This document shows, piece after piece, positions 1-23,438 of a stretch of 64,000 nucleotides of DNA. A program made the translations under genes and the position numbers. Source of the stretch: Lysinibacter cavernae (lineage in GTDB: Bacteria > Actinomycetota > Actinomycetes > Actinomycetales > Microbacteriaceae); assembly GCF_011758565.1 (NCBI RefSeq), contig NZ_JAAMOX010000001.1, forward strand, positions 1,527,838-1,591,837, in the 5' to 3' direction. The notes under the pieces were generated by a model that had not been told where the DNA came from, did no database searches, and saw nothing but the letters and a program-made list of their open reading frames with translations. The first letter of the stretch is position 1. Each line of letters starts with the position of its first letter.

Positions 1-1106
1 TCGCTAAAGATCCAGTCAGATTTTCCGCCCGTTTTTACGGTCGTTTGGAACCAGACAAACCCGACAATATTGGGGTCTGAGTTGACGTAGCTAAACAGGC
101 TGGAGATAAAGGCCGTTTTCCCTCCGTAGGATTGGGCCCCAACCTCGGTCAGCATGGTCCGTTTGGTGCTGAACGTGCGGATGACCCCGAGGGTCGGACC
201 AAACAGCTCGTTTGCCGTGGCCTCGCCGACGCTATACCCGGTTATTCCGGTGAAATCGACGTAGTCGTCGCCGGGGTAGAGCGGCTGAAGTGGGACCGAG
301 GATTCGGGGATTGCGCGCTGTACGTTAACGGACCAGATCCAGGCAACGTTATCGGCCTGCTCCTCTGCGAAGATATCGTGCACGTGACGCCAGACGGCAA
401 CGTATTGTTCCGCGGTATTGCCGTTGACCCCAACAGACCACGGGTACCACTTGCCATTCATCTCGTGGTTAAGACGAAGCAGCACCGTCTTGTCATAAGC
501 CGCGACATCGTCGGCAAAGTCCCGAATGTAGCCGTCGAACTGTCCGTTGAGAATATTCTGGAGCGAGTAGTTTGGGTCTGCTGTTGGCGACCCTTTTGCC
601 CAACTTTCCCACGAGATCATGGGAAACGCGCCCTTTGCGTACGCGGCGTCGGCGCCGTCAATTCGAAACGGCTCATCCCATTTGGTGAAAAAATTGATGA
701 CGTTTGGTGACGCGCCCGCGAGCTCAACATAGTTGTCGTATTCCTGTTGGCCGTAGGGCAACCCGTTTGAGAAAACGCCGACGACCTTATTTGGTGAGAC
801 CGCGAGTGCCTCTGGCGAAAGCGAAACGTTGCCCAACTCGGAAGCGCTAGGAACCGCAGAGGGGTCGCCGGATGGGGTCGGAGGCGTGGCACGTTCGGCA
901 CCCGGCGTCGGCGTTGCGGACGGCACCGGCGACCCAACGAGTTGACCTGCCTCGGCCGGCGAGCTATTGGTGATGCCAGCGAGGGTTTGCCCGTCGGCCA
1001 GCAGCACCGTTGCGGAAACCGCGATGAGCACAACTCCGGCGAGCACAAAGTGCCGCATGCTGTTCCGTTTCGCACGGAGCTCTGAACGCCTGGGAAGTTG
1101 TGTCAT
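1..1106 (-). CDS. GH26-like secreted glycoside hydrolase (3' end beyond window)
   Basis: Reading from the ATG at 1106 gives an open frame that runs off the left edge. An N-terminal hydrophobic segment (about residues 17-38) is followed by a Pro/Thr/Ser-rich linker and then a catalytic domain. That domain contains NHEMNGKWYPW, matching the GH26 acid/base motif, and further on LTEVGAQ, which fits the GH26 nucleophile region. GH26 enzymes hydrolyse beta-mannans and related beta-glucans. The start directly follows the stop of the upstream GT2 gene (TAA then ATG, no gap), so the two are very likely co-transcribed. A polysaccharide synthase next to a secreted glycanase is a common exopolysaccharide pairing. 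The substrate cannot be told from sequence, and the C-terminus is missing. Confidence 0.8.
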   Translation of the reverse strand, partial: MTQLPRRSELRAKRNSMRHFVLAGVVLIAVSATVLLADGQTLAGITNSSPAEAGQLVGSPVPSATPTPGAERATPPTPSGDPSAVPSASELGNVSLSPEALAVSPNKVVGVFSNGLPYGQQEYDNYVELAGASPNVINFFTKWDEPFRIDGADAAYAKGAFPMISWESWAKGSPTADPNYSLQNILNGQFDGYIRDFADDVAAYDKTVLLRLNHEMNGKWYPWSVGVNGNTAEQYVAVWRHVHDIFAEEQADNVAWIWSVNVQRAIPESSVPLQPLYPGDDYVDFTGITGYSVGEATANELFGPTLGVIRTFSTKRTMLTEVGAQSYGGKTAFISSLFSYVNSDPNIVGFVWFQTTVKTGGKSDWIFS

Positions 1107-2444
1107 TTAGATCAGTGTCCTGTCGGGTAGAACGGCAAGAGCGATTGACGCGAGGAGGAGAAGCCCGCCGAGCACCATCGGAACGTATAAACCAAGCCCA
1201 CGCTGTTGCTCGCCCCTAAACCCACCGTTGCGGGTGCCCCAGCCAGCATTGCGTGCACACTGAAAAAAGCCCCATACCCGGATGGGGATCAGCACAAACG
1301 TGTTGAGCAGCAAAAAGAGCGGGATCAGGCTGATATCGGCGGGCTGCCGGCCAAAATGCCGAGAGTAACGGAGCACAAGCGAAAGGACCGTCATGAGGAT
1401 GGCGAGGCCAAGCAAGAACACCAGGCCGGCGCCATGGGCGGGGAGCAAGAATTCTTCGTACAGATTGGTGTCTTTGGCAATGAACGGGACGATGAGCCAG
1501 CTCGTGACGCAGCCGAGGATCAGGAACGGCACAATAATGTCGGTGAGGTAGAAAAACGCAAGCATTGGAGCGTTGCGCAGCATCCACCAGCTCATGCGGA
1601 GCGTGTTGTACTGGGAACCCCTCGCCCAGCGAAACTGCTGCTTGGCGAGAACGCGAAATTCAGTTGGGGCATCGGTGTAGACCACGCTCGTGGACTGATA
1701 GACGGTCTTATAGCCGTCCTTGAGGGTGTAATTTGTGAGCGTACGGTCGTCGGAAACCTCAAGAAAAACGCCAAGAAACGTTTCGTTCATGAAGCGATCC
1801 ATGTTGCGCACGAGGATGCTTCTGCGGAAGGCAATCGTGCGGCCAGGGAGGCATCCGACCGTGCCGAGCCGCGACATCGCCGGCATTGAGTACTCTGACC
1901 GCACCGATTCCATCCAGTTTGCCCACCTCGTGAGCACATTGCGGGCCGGGTCGAGCACTCGCTGATTGGTGGTAACCCCTCCGATGGTTGCGTCGGCAAA
2001 CGGCTTGAGCAACTCGTCAAGCGTGTTTGCGGTCCAGACCGTATCGGAGTCGACGAGCACGGCAATCTCGCCGCTCGACACGGCGACTCCTTCGCGGAGC
2101 GCGTTGCGCTTTCCTGGAGTTGAGGTATGCACGTGCTCGATGCCGAGCTCATCACAAACCGCTTCGAGGGCAGGGTTTTTGGCGCCGTTAATGACCACGA
2201 TGATTTCGTCTGGTTGTTGTTTGCGAATGCGATCAAGCACCTCGCGAAACAGATCAACTGGTTCGTCAACGACCGGAATAATCACCGAGACGGTTCCCTC
2301 AAACGGTGTTGAATAGGGCCGGTACTTCGCTGAGATGACGGCTTTGGTGCCCCAGACCATCCAGATCACAACAACGATGTAGAAATAGAGTGCAAAGGAG
2401 CCGTCGCTCAGCAGGCGCTTGAGTTCGAGCAAAAAGGTCAGCAC
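1107..2444 (-). CDS. GT2 processive-type membrane glycosyltransferase
   Basis: A family 2 glycosyltransferase of about 445 aa. One N-terminal TM helix (FALYFYIVVVIWMVW) precedes a GT-A domain with SVIIPVVDEP, the DxD-type motif DSDT, and the QxxRW-type motif QQFRW. Several C-terminal TM helices follow. DxD plus QxxRW is the signature of processive synthases of the cellulose/hyaluronan/chitin type, so it probably polymerises and exports an exopolysaccharide. I place the start at GTG 2444, which has a GAGAAG ribosome site. An upstream in-frame GTG at 2573 would add 43 residues with no ribosome site and no hydrophobic character. The gene is coupled to the GH26 gene downstream. The sugar made is unknown. 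Confidence 0.85.
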   Translation of the reverse strand: MLTFLLELKRLLSDGSFALYFYIVVVIWMVWGTKAVISAKYRPYSTPFEGTVSVIIPVVDEPVDLFREVLDRIRKQQPDEIIVVINGAKNPALEAVCDELGIEHVHTSTPGKRNALREGVAVSSGEIAVLVDSDTVWTANTLDELLKPFADATIGGVTTNQRVLDPARNVLTRWANWMESVRSEYSMPAMSRLGTVGCLPGRTIAFRRSILVRNMDRFMNETFLGVFLEVSDDRTLTNYTLKDGYKTVYQSTSVVYTDAPTEFRVLAKQQFRWARGSQYNTLRMSWWMLRNAPMLAFFYLTDIIVPFLILGCVTSWLIVPFIAKDTNLYEEFLLPAHGAGLVFLLGLAILMTVLSLVLRYSRHFGRQPADISLIPLFLLLNTFVLIPIRVWGFFQCARNAGWGTRNGGFRGEQQRGLGLYVPMVLGGLLLLASIALAVLPDRTLI

Positions 2445-2623
2445 GGGTTTCTTCTCACGATGGCAGGTGGATGTTTCGCTGGGCAGCCACGCGGTGTTGC
2501 CTTGGGTGGTCCAAAACAGGCTTCGTATGGAGATCCGCGCAACGACGCATGCTCCCTCGGCAGGCGCGCCCACTGTTTAGTGCCGATGCGGACCACTTCG
2601 TTACAGTGCGGAGTGCGCTTCGT

Positions 2624-3621
2624 TTAGCGAGTTGCGCTTTCGAGGAAGAGAACACCCCTGTACGTGCCAAAGAGCTGGTCAATAAACTTTCCGCTGATCG
2701 TCGAAGGAATGGTTGGGCTCGAGCTTCCCGAGCGAAACACCTGCCCGTCATCGGTAAGAAAGATGCTGGCTCCTTGCGTTTGTTTCACCTGCTTCACGCG
2801 TTTTCCCGCGAGTCCGGCGGGATTCACAATCTGCCCGCCCGCCGCTGTTCCCCATTGCAGCACCGCACCATTCTCAAAGATGACCGCACACACCTGATAG
2901 TTCGCGGCAAGGCCAACGATTGTACGGCCCCAGTCAGCGCTTTCTGGGAGTGTTTTGACGTTTTGGGTGGGATTTGAGGCGCCCCAAACAGACAGGGCAT
3001 TGTCCTGAGTCACCGCCATCACGTGCCAGCTTCCCGCGACAAACTGCGAGATGAACTTGCCCTTGATCTCTGACGGGATGTCGAGCTCGCCGTAGCGATT
3101 TTCGCCCCAGCCAATGAGATTGCCCTCACTCGTCAGCGCCATCGAGAAGCTAGACCCTGCGCTCACCTGCACAATCGTTTTTGCGTTCACCGCGGCGGGA
3201 ACGGTTGCTTGCCCCATGGAGTTCAGGCCCCAAGCAAACACCTTGCCCTCGGTAGTCAGGGCGAGGAGGTGCCCGTTGCCTCCCGCAATCTGTTTGATCT
3301 GTTTGCCGCTGAGGCCAGCAGGAATGCTGAACTCACCGTTCGCGTTGGAACCCCACGCATACCAGTTGTTTTGGGTGTCAACGGCGACGCTTGCGTAGGA
3401 ATCGCCTCCAGCCACCGATATGGTTTTGCCCTGCATCGCCGTCGGCATGTTGTTGGATTCGGGTGCCGGAGTGAGCTGCAAAAGCCGCGCGTTATCAGCA
3501 GGGAATGCGCTGTTACTCGTGTCGGTGTAAGCGGCCTCCGTGGCCGCCGGAACCTGCAAGATACCGCCAACCGCGATGACCGCGACGATGGCAAGAACCG
3601 TTGCGGTTCGAGATGTGCGCG

Positions 3622-3625
<4 letters not shown>
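2624..3625 (-). CDS. Exported RCC1-repeat protein
   Basis: A 333-aa protein with an N-terminal hydrophobic export segment (about residues 8-30), then AAYTDTSNSAF. From about residue 66 onward it has RCC1-like beta-propeller repeats, with units such as WYAWGSNANGEF, VFAWGLNSMGQ and LIGWGENRYGEL followed by GKxIxQ(I/V) strands. RCC1 propellers mediate protein contacts; bacterial exported versions are mostly uncharacterised. The AYTD segment after the hydrophobic stretch is shared with the upstream gene and resembles the mature start of TasA/camelysin-type exported proteins. The start codon overlaps the upstream stop by 4 nt, so the two are translationally coupled. The role is unknown; an extracellular assembly or scaffold role is inferred. 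Confidence 0.8.
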
Positions 3626-10276
<6,651 letters not shown>

Positions 10277-10297
10277 CTAGAAATGTGTGTGGGCATG

Positions 10298-18925
<8,628 letters not shown>

Positions 18926-19951
18926 TCAGTTCGCTGGAGTCGCAGTTGCCTTATCTGCAGGGGTTGTGGCCAAGATATCGACCACAAAGGCGATGTTGCC
19001 GGTGCTGCCCTGTCCGTCAACTGCCTCGCCGTATCCGTCGGCCGGAGGGATAAGTGCAACAACCTGGGTGCCGACCTTCTGACCGACGAGGGCCTTCGTG
19101 AAGCCAGGAATCACCTTGGTCGTGAGGAAGCTGGTTGGGGCCCCTCGTGCCCAGCTCTCGTCAAAGATTTCACCGGTCTGCTGGTTAATGCCCTTGTAAT
19201 GCACCGTGACGCAGTCACCTGCCGCAACGGTCGTGCCGTCACCTTCGATGGTGTTGGCCGATGCAAACTCGGTTGGTGAGGTGAAGTCCTTCGGGAAGGT
19301 GATCGTTGGCTGGCCATCTGAGCCCCGTGTGACCTCAGGGTAGTCAGAGGGCAGGTCTTTTTCCGTACCCTTCGCTGTCTTGAGCGCATCCTCTGGCACG
19401 AAGTCTGGAGCGCACGTCTCTGCTGATGCAGCAGGAGCCTCTGGGATCTCGATGGCATCGGCAACAACCACAACGCTGTCGGTTGGGGCGACATCTTTTT
19501 CAGGGTACCCGGCCTCCCCCGCGATCTCAGATGCCTCCATCGTTGAAACGGCACGGCTGCCGACGGGCATGCACTCAACCGTTGCCAGCCAGCCCTCCGA
19601 GACGCCAAGCTCGGCGTTCACTGGAAGCTGGATCAGCTCGGTGGCAACAAGATCGCCGGTCTTGCCGTTAAATACGGTGACCTGTGTACTGACGGTATCG
19701 CCGGAGACGATGATGTCGCCGTCGCCTTTGTCGAGGACGGTGCGCTGGATGCCCTCAACCGTGAGCGGGGTTTCGAATGTTGCCTTGACCTCTTTACCGA
19801 AGTCTCCCGTGACCTTGATTGAGTCACTCACGCTGCCCGTTGCCGGCACGGTGCAGTCGGCTTGTGCGGCTTCGTCGCCCGACGAAGAGGAGCATCCCAT
19901 GAGCATAAGCGCGGCTGCGGTAAGGAGGACAGGGATTACGCGAAGCTTCAT
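18926..19951 (-). CDS. FKBP-type peptidyl-prolyl isomerase lipoprotein
   Basis: A 341-aa lipoprotein. The signal peptide ends in the lipobox LMLMGC, so I start at ATG 19951 rather than at the longer open frame. A first degenerate FKBP-like domain (about 45-150) is followed by a linker. A C-terminal FKBP domain (about 240-335) contains VAAGDCVTVHYKGINQQTGEIFDESW, VIPGFTKALVGQKVG and LIPPADGYGE, the canonical FKBP strands and active-site region. It would catalyse prolyl isomerisation of exported proteins outside the membrane. In a strain with so many secreted beta-rich proteins, a folding role at the surface is plausible. Monocistronic. Confidence 0.88.
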   Translation of the reverse strand: MKLRVIPVLLTAAALMLMGCSSSSGDEAAQADCTVPATGSVSDSIKVTGDFGKEVKATFETPLTVEGIQRTVLDKGDGDIIVSGDTVSTQVTVFNGKTGDLVATELIQLPVNAELGVSEGWLATVECMPVGSRAVSTMEASEIAGEAGYPEKDVAPTDSVVVVADAIEIPEAPAASAETCAPDFVPEDALKTAKGTEKDLPSDYPEVTRGSDGQPTITFPKDFTSPTEFASANTIEGDGTTVAAGDCVTVHYKGINQQTGEIFDESWARGAPTSFLTTKVIPGFTKALVGQKVGTQVVALIPPADGYGEAVDGQGSTGNIAFVVDILATTPADKATATPAN

Positions 19952-20141
19952 GAGTCTCGTTTCAATCGAGTATTTTGGGGCATCGTTACGATTACCGACA
20001 GCTTTTCGGGACATGTCCCGGTTGGTGATGCACGTACAAAGCCTATCGCTGACCGATGCACCGCGGGAGTTGAACCGGAAAACCACTGATAGCAAGTTTC
20101 CATTACTTTGGGATACCGCTGAATACCAGCGTGGGTCTGAC

Positions 20142-20147
20142 TATAAT
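20142..20147 (+). promoter_or_regulatory. -10 box TATAAT of a leaderless gene
   Basis: A consensus -10 hexamer six bases before ATG 20154. No good -35 was found at the expected distance. Confidence 0.6.
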
Positions 20148-20153
20148 CAAGCC

Positions 20154-20408
20154 ATGAGCCAAAACATTCAAGCACAAAGCTACCCGCGCGTTGAGCAAGT
20201 CACAAAAGACAACATCTACGTCCAGCTACTTCTCCACATTGGTCTGGTTGGCATGGTCGTAGGCGGCATCCTCTTGGGCATTGGCCTGAATGAAGCGACG
20301 ACTATTGCAGGAGCTCGCAGCTTGCTTCTCGGTCCGACACTTATTGGCATAGGCGCAACGAGTGTCCTCCTTTGGATCGCTGTCAAAGCGCTGCTGCACA
20401 AGAAATAG
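20154..20408 (+). CDS. Small two-TM membrane protein, probably leaderless
   Basis: An 84-aa protein with two TM segments (about 23-46 and 54-76) and a basic C-terminus (KALLHKK). A perfect TATAAT box at 20142-20147 ends 6 nt before ATG 20154, so transcription should begin at or next to the start codon and no ribosome site is needed. The open frame extends far upstream, but that part is the antisense shadow of the FKBP gene. Family not recognised. Confidence 0.7.
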   Translation: MSQNIQAQSYPRVEQVTKDNIYVQLLLHIGLVGMVVGGILLGIGLNEATTIAGARSLLLGPTLIGIGATSVLLWIAVKALLHKK

Positions 20409-20586
20409 ACTCCCAAAGCCGGCGCACATCAGAGATTCGTACGCGGCAAAGCCTCGCGCGCCCGCCCCTCGCCAGGTTGGGATGCGGACCGAGCAGAAAG
20501 CCGACGCCGCGGCACAGGTGGTTGATCAGGCCCTTGACGCCGGCACGACGTGCGGCGAGATTGGCCATACATGGGTAGCACTGAAC

Positions 20587-21084
20587 TCATTTTCGGCGAC
20601 GGAGCGCAAGGCCCCAAAACACAAGACCTGCTCCTCCTATTGCAAGCAACAGATACGTGACGCGCACATCGGCCGAGGTGTACTCGACGCTAAGTAGTCT
20701 CAGCGACATAATGGCCCCAATGCCGAGATACGTCGATCCGAGGGATAACATCACTGTCGCAATAACACGCGAGCGCCGCACCCCGGACAGACGCAGCCGA
20801 ATCATTCCAACGATGGCAAGGCCAAGACCAGCAGCAACGACCAACGCGAATGGCCAAAGATGAGAGGCAACGGCACGTCCTGCAGTCAACCAGGGATGCT
20901 GGCTACGCATGATGTCGCCGTATGCGATATCGATTACGACACCGACAAGGCCCAAAGTCAGGAAACCAACTCCACCGAACACAACTGACCCAATCGAGAC
21001 CAGCAGCTGCCCAAGCTTCGCACGCTTCTTCTGAACTTCTTGGGTACTGTTCACTCGACTCAAGTCGTTTAATTGAGAACGCAT
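20587..21084 (-). CDS. Four-TM hypothetical membrane protein
   Basis: A 165-aa protein starting MRSQLNDLSRVN at ATG 21084. A hydrophilic N-terminus with a basic patch (EVQKKRAKLGQ) is followed by four hydrophobic helices: LLVSIGSVVFGGVGFLTLGLVGVV, LWPFALVVAAGLGLAIVGM, VIATVMLSLGSTYLGIGAIM and VTYLLLAIGGAGLVFWGLAL. It ends in RRRK. No family recognised. The 178 bp between this stop and the convergent small gene at 20408 contains nothing I can name. Confidence 0.6.
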   Translation of the reverse strand: MRSQLNDLSRVNSTQEVQKKRAKLGQLLVSIGSVVFGGVGFLTLGLVGVVIDIAYGDIMRSQHPWLTAGRAVASHLWPFALVVAAGLGLAIVGMIRLRLSGVRRSRVIATVMLSLGSTYLGIGAIMSLRLLSVEYTSADVRVTYLLLAIGGAGLVFWGLALRRRK

Positions 21085-21604
21085 CGGATCAGAGTATCTT
21101 CGCCCTGCAGTGGAAGCCTGAGCGAGTCCCGAATCGGGCAAAATCCCGTTCCCTCGTGAACTCTTACCATAACGTCGTCGCTCCAGGCGATAACAGGTAT
21201 CGCTCCATCGACCAGTTCGACGCCAGCCGCACCCAAAGCGGATATCTCCCTCGAACACAACTCAACCGGCCGCGACGACCGAGAAGTCACGACCGGTTGA
21301 GTGTTGGCTATCTCGGATGCATCGACTCCTCACGTCGCACCTCCCGTTATCCGCTGGGCCATTGTGAAATAGGCTGTCTGCGGTATATCCGAATTGACCA
21401 TTGCCAGTCTCGAGGAATGCGCCACTCAGTTATGGTCCACGTCGGTAAAGTCAGTGGCCTCACCCCCGACCGCTTTTACTCCAATCAGGTCAATGCCGCT
21501 CTCGTCAGCGATGTGTGCGGTGATCACGAGTTCCAGATGGGCTTTGATCATGGGCCTCATGGCTCCCCCTCACTCGGCGCAAACCACACCGTTAGGCTTA
21601 CGGC
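21085..21604. other. Intergenic region with possible decayed coding sequence
   Basis: About 520 bp with no sound gene. On the minus strand one reading frame runs from 21560 to 21069 with two in-frame TGA codons, and may be a decayed gene or a set of very short ORFs. Complementary arms ctcaaccgg (21261-21269) and ccggttgag (21293-21301) could form a stem-loop. Confidence 0.35.
21426..21560 (-). CDS. Possible 44-aa small protein or 5' part of a decayed gene
   Basis: ATG 21560 follows a strong ribosome site (GTGAGGGGGAGCC). It encodes 44 residues beginning MRPMIKAHLELVITAHIADE, and the stop is immediately followed by an in-frame GTG. The same frame continues with one more stop down to 21069. 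It may be a genuine small protein or the start of a pseudogene. No similarity recognised. Confidence 0.25.
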   Translation of the reverse strand: MRPMIKAHLELVITAHIADESGIDLIGVKAVGGEATDFTDVDHN

Positions 21605-21991
21605 ATGAACAAGAGCGAGTTTGTATATGCACTCTTGGCGGCACTCCCAGAGGCCACGGATGATCCTGAGAGCTGGTTCTATTACAAGGACAGCGAACCG
21701 CTGCCGTACATTGCGTTGGGCGACGCACGCAGTTGGATTGAGAAAAACGCCATTGAGATCACTTATTCGCCAGAGTTTCGGGTGGTAGTTCGTTCCGGCT
21801 TTGAAGATGCGTTCACGCGCTACTGGGCTTTTGTCGAGGATCAAGCCATAAAAGGTTTGTTCGACGCAGATGTTGACACACTGTTGTGCATCGAATGCTT
21901 CGAGCATTCGATGTGGGTAGACAAGGTCACGGAGTACTTGGGGCCGGTAACTGGGGAGCTCCTTTCCCGCTACCGGACTGCAGCGGGCTAA
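21605..21991 (+). CDS. Hypothetical acidic cytosolic protein, 128 aa
   Basis: A soluble acidic protein rich in aromatic residues (SWFYYKDSEPLPYIALGDARSW, FTRYWAFVEDQ, CIECFEHSMW), with no TM or signal. Size and composition resemble single-domain immunity-like or stress-related small proteins, but no adjacent toxin is seen and I do not assign a function. ATG 21605 has no ribosome site. TAGGCT ends 6 nt upstream, consistent with a leaderless transcript. A bidirectional hairpin terminator follows the stop. Confidence 0.6.
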   Translation: MNKSEFVYALLAALPEATDDPESWFYYKDSEPLPYIALGDARSWIEKNAIEITYSPEFRVVVRSGFEDAFTRYWAFVEDQAIKGLFDADVDTLLCIECFEHSMWVDKVTEYLGPVTGELLSRYRTAAG

Positions 21992-22012
21992 TTCCTTCCT
22001 GAGTTAAACACG

Positions 22013-22040
22013 AAGAGCCCCGCATTATGGCGAGGCTCTT
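22013..22040. terminator. Hairpin between convergent genes
   Basis: Arms aagagccccgc and gcgaggctctt pair over 11 bp with one mismatch around a 6-nt loop. It sits between a plus-strand stop (21991) and a minus-strand stop (22053), so it can serve both. Confidence 0.65.
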
Positions 22041-22052
22041 GGTGAAGTTCTT

Positions 22053-22670
22053 CTATCCCATTCGACGGTTCTTCAAGCGCGCCGCAATGGCTGGGCTCTG
22101 GAACACTTCGTTGAGGATCTGCTTCATGAGTTCAAGAACATCCTGAACGTCATCTGAATCCGGCAGGTCGTCCAGATCGCCGTGTGCCATGTCGTTTCCT
22201 AAGTGACGCACCTCGTGTGCCGCATCAGCAAGCACCGCCCTGATCAGACCAGCATCCTTCATTTTGTCTATCTTGGTGACAAGGTTCCCTGAGGTGATGC
22301 CGTTCGCCTTTGCTGCGGCTTCCACAACGGTTCGGGCCATGAGGATGGAAGCGACGTTGGCGTTGATGCTTGCTGTTGAGTATGCCTCACGTGCGGCCTT
22401 CGCAATGTGGGCAGGAACGTCAAGTATTTGAGGCGACTGTCCAGCCTTTGGCCACCATTGTGGTGACCCCGCTGAGTTATTGAAGTCAGACTCAAGGCCA
22501 GCGCCTGACCCTCGAGAGTCTTCAACTACACCTACGGAAAGGCGTTGGCAGTTGTCGCAGGTGCTAGCGACTTGAATTAGCTCTCTCTCGTTCGCATAGC
22601 TAGACCACCTATGGGTCATGTGGGTGTACGTCTCGCAGTAGCCGCAGATCGTTGATGCCATGGCTCTCAT
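22053..22670 (-). CDS. DUF4145-like protein with N-terminal zinc ribbon
   Basis: About 205 aa. The N-terminus has CGYC and CDNC pairs about 33 residues apart, forming a probable zinc ribbon. The C-terminal part (ILDVPAHIAKAAREAYSTASINANVASILMARTVVEAAAK ... LADAAHEVRHLGNDMAHGD) matches the helical DUF4145 pattern often found near restriction or defence genes. No such neighbours are present here. I use ATG 22670 (MRAMAST); ATG 22661 with GAGAG upstream is an alternative. Function unknown. Confidence 0.7.
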   Translation of the reverse strand: MRAMASTICGYCETYTHMTHRWSSYANERELIQVASTCDNCQRLSVGVVEDSRGSGAGLESDFNNSAGSPQWWPKAGQSPQILDVPAHIAKAAREAYSTASINANVASILMARTVVEAAAKANGITSGNLVTKIDKMKDAGLIRAVLADAAHEVRHLGNDMAHGDLDDLPDSDDVQDVLELMKQILNEVFQSPAIAARLKNRRMG

Positions 22671-23016
22671 TGTGGCAGTAAAGACGCCCACGTCCACAGC
22701 CACCGCCTAAAGTCTGTGACTGATGCACTCAGCCGGGCGGCTATTGCGGCATACGAACTATTGCGGCGTGGTCTATTCGAATGCGCACTTGCGCAAACCA
22801 TGCCCTTTCCTTTGTTCCTGAAAGTCTGTGCCTCAGTATCGCTTGAGGCTGAACTCCGACCAAGGCCTCTGGCCAAGCATAGTATGGGCTGGACGAGGAT
22901 GACACACCCGAGCCATCCACTCTTTTGGCCTATAAGCCTCTTTGGGGACTACATCCCGTACTTGTCTCTAAAAATGACGAAAACCCCCTACCTGGCGAGA
23001 GGTAAGAGGCTTCGAG
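22671..23016. other. Gene-free gap before tRNA-Lys
   Basis: About 346 bp. An open frame crosses it on the plus strand but ends in HPPGLEPGTH, the typical artefact of reading through an antisense tRNA. I see no gene or clear repeat. Confidence 0.5.
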
Positions 23017-23089
23017 TGCACCCCCCGGGACTTGAACCCGGAACCCACTGATTAAGAGTCAGTTGCTCTGCCGATTGAGCTAGAGGTGC
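23017..23089 (-). tRNA. tRNA-Lys (anticodon CUU)
   Basis: A 73-nt cloverleaf. The acceptor arms GCACCTC/GGGGTGC pair with one G-U. The D arm contains AGCTCAATCGGCAGAGC, the anticodon arm ACTGA-CTCTTAA-TCAGT gives CUU, and the T arm is CCGGGTTCAAGTCCCGG. The discriminator is A, and CCA is not encoded. Confidence 0.95.
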
Positions 23090-23183
23090 GTCGCTGTCTT
23101 TCGGACAACAGATAAGAGCTTATAGGAACTTGGAGCCGCACGCAAAACGAGGTCCGTTTTGCTGGCAAGCGCCACGCGAATGC

Positions 23184-23336
23184 CTAAAGAACAGAAGAAA
23201 TTGCAGCACAGGCAACGGCAACAAGCACGCCGAGGAAGACCCCGCCGGCGATGCCAAAGAAGCCAGCGTGGCGGCGAAGATCGGACCGAGCCCGGCTGGA
23301 CCCAGTTCGCCTCGTACCAATTGCAAAGTTCGTCAT
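23184..23336 (-). CDS. Small single-TM protein (50 aa), probably leaderless
   Basis: ATG 23336 to TAG 23184 encodes 50 residues: a basic N-terminus (TRRTGSSRARSDLRRHAG) and one C-terminal TM helix (FFGIAGGVFLGVLVAVAC...). TAGAGT ends 6 nt before the ATG, and GTGACT lies 17 nt further upstream, giving a good promoter for a leaderless message. It is divergent from the hisN-like gene. The basic-head, one-helix shape is typical of small membrane regulators. No family recognised. Confidence 0.5.
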   Translation of the reverse strand: MTNFAIGTRRTGSSRARSDLRRHAGFFGIAGGVFLGVLVAVACAAISSVL

Positions 23337-23438
23337 ACCGAAACTCTATCCTGGCTTCACCGGAAAGTCACGCATCTCGGTGGGAACATACAGCAAATCC
23401 GCCAAAGCGTCCTCATTCTCTGACGCTAGGGTTAACCC

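Noticed and set aside
19380-20408. Long plus-strand open frame of 342 codons
   Set aside because: Most of it is antisense to the FKBP gene. Only the last 84 codons, from ATG 20154 behind TATAAT, make a plausible protein.
20409-20586. Possible remnant coding sequence between two small membrane-protein genes
   Set aside because: Frames on both strands are open by chance and Arg/Ala-rich; none matches a family I know.
22716-23051. Plus-strand frame ending HPPGLEPGTH
   Set aside because: The tail is the antisense reading of tRNA-Lys, a familiar artefact, and the rest shows no protein character.
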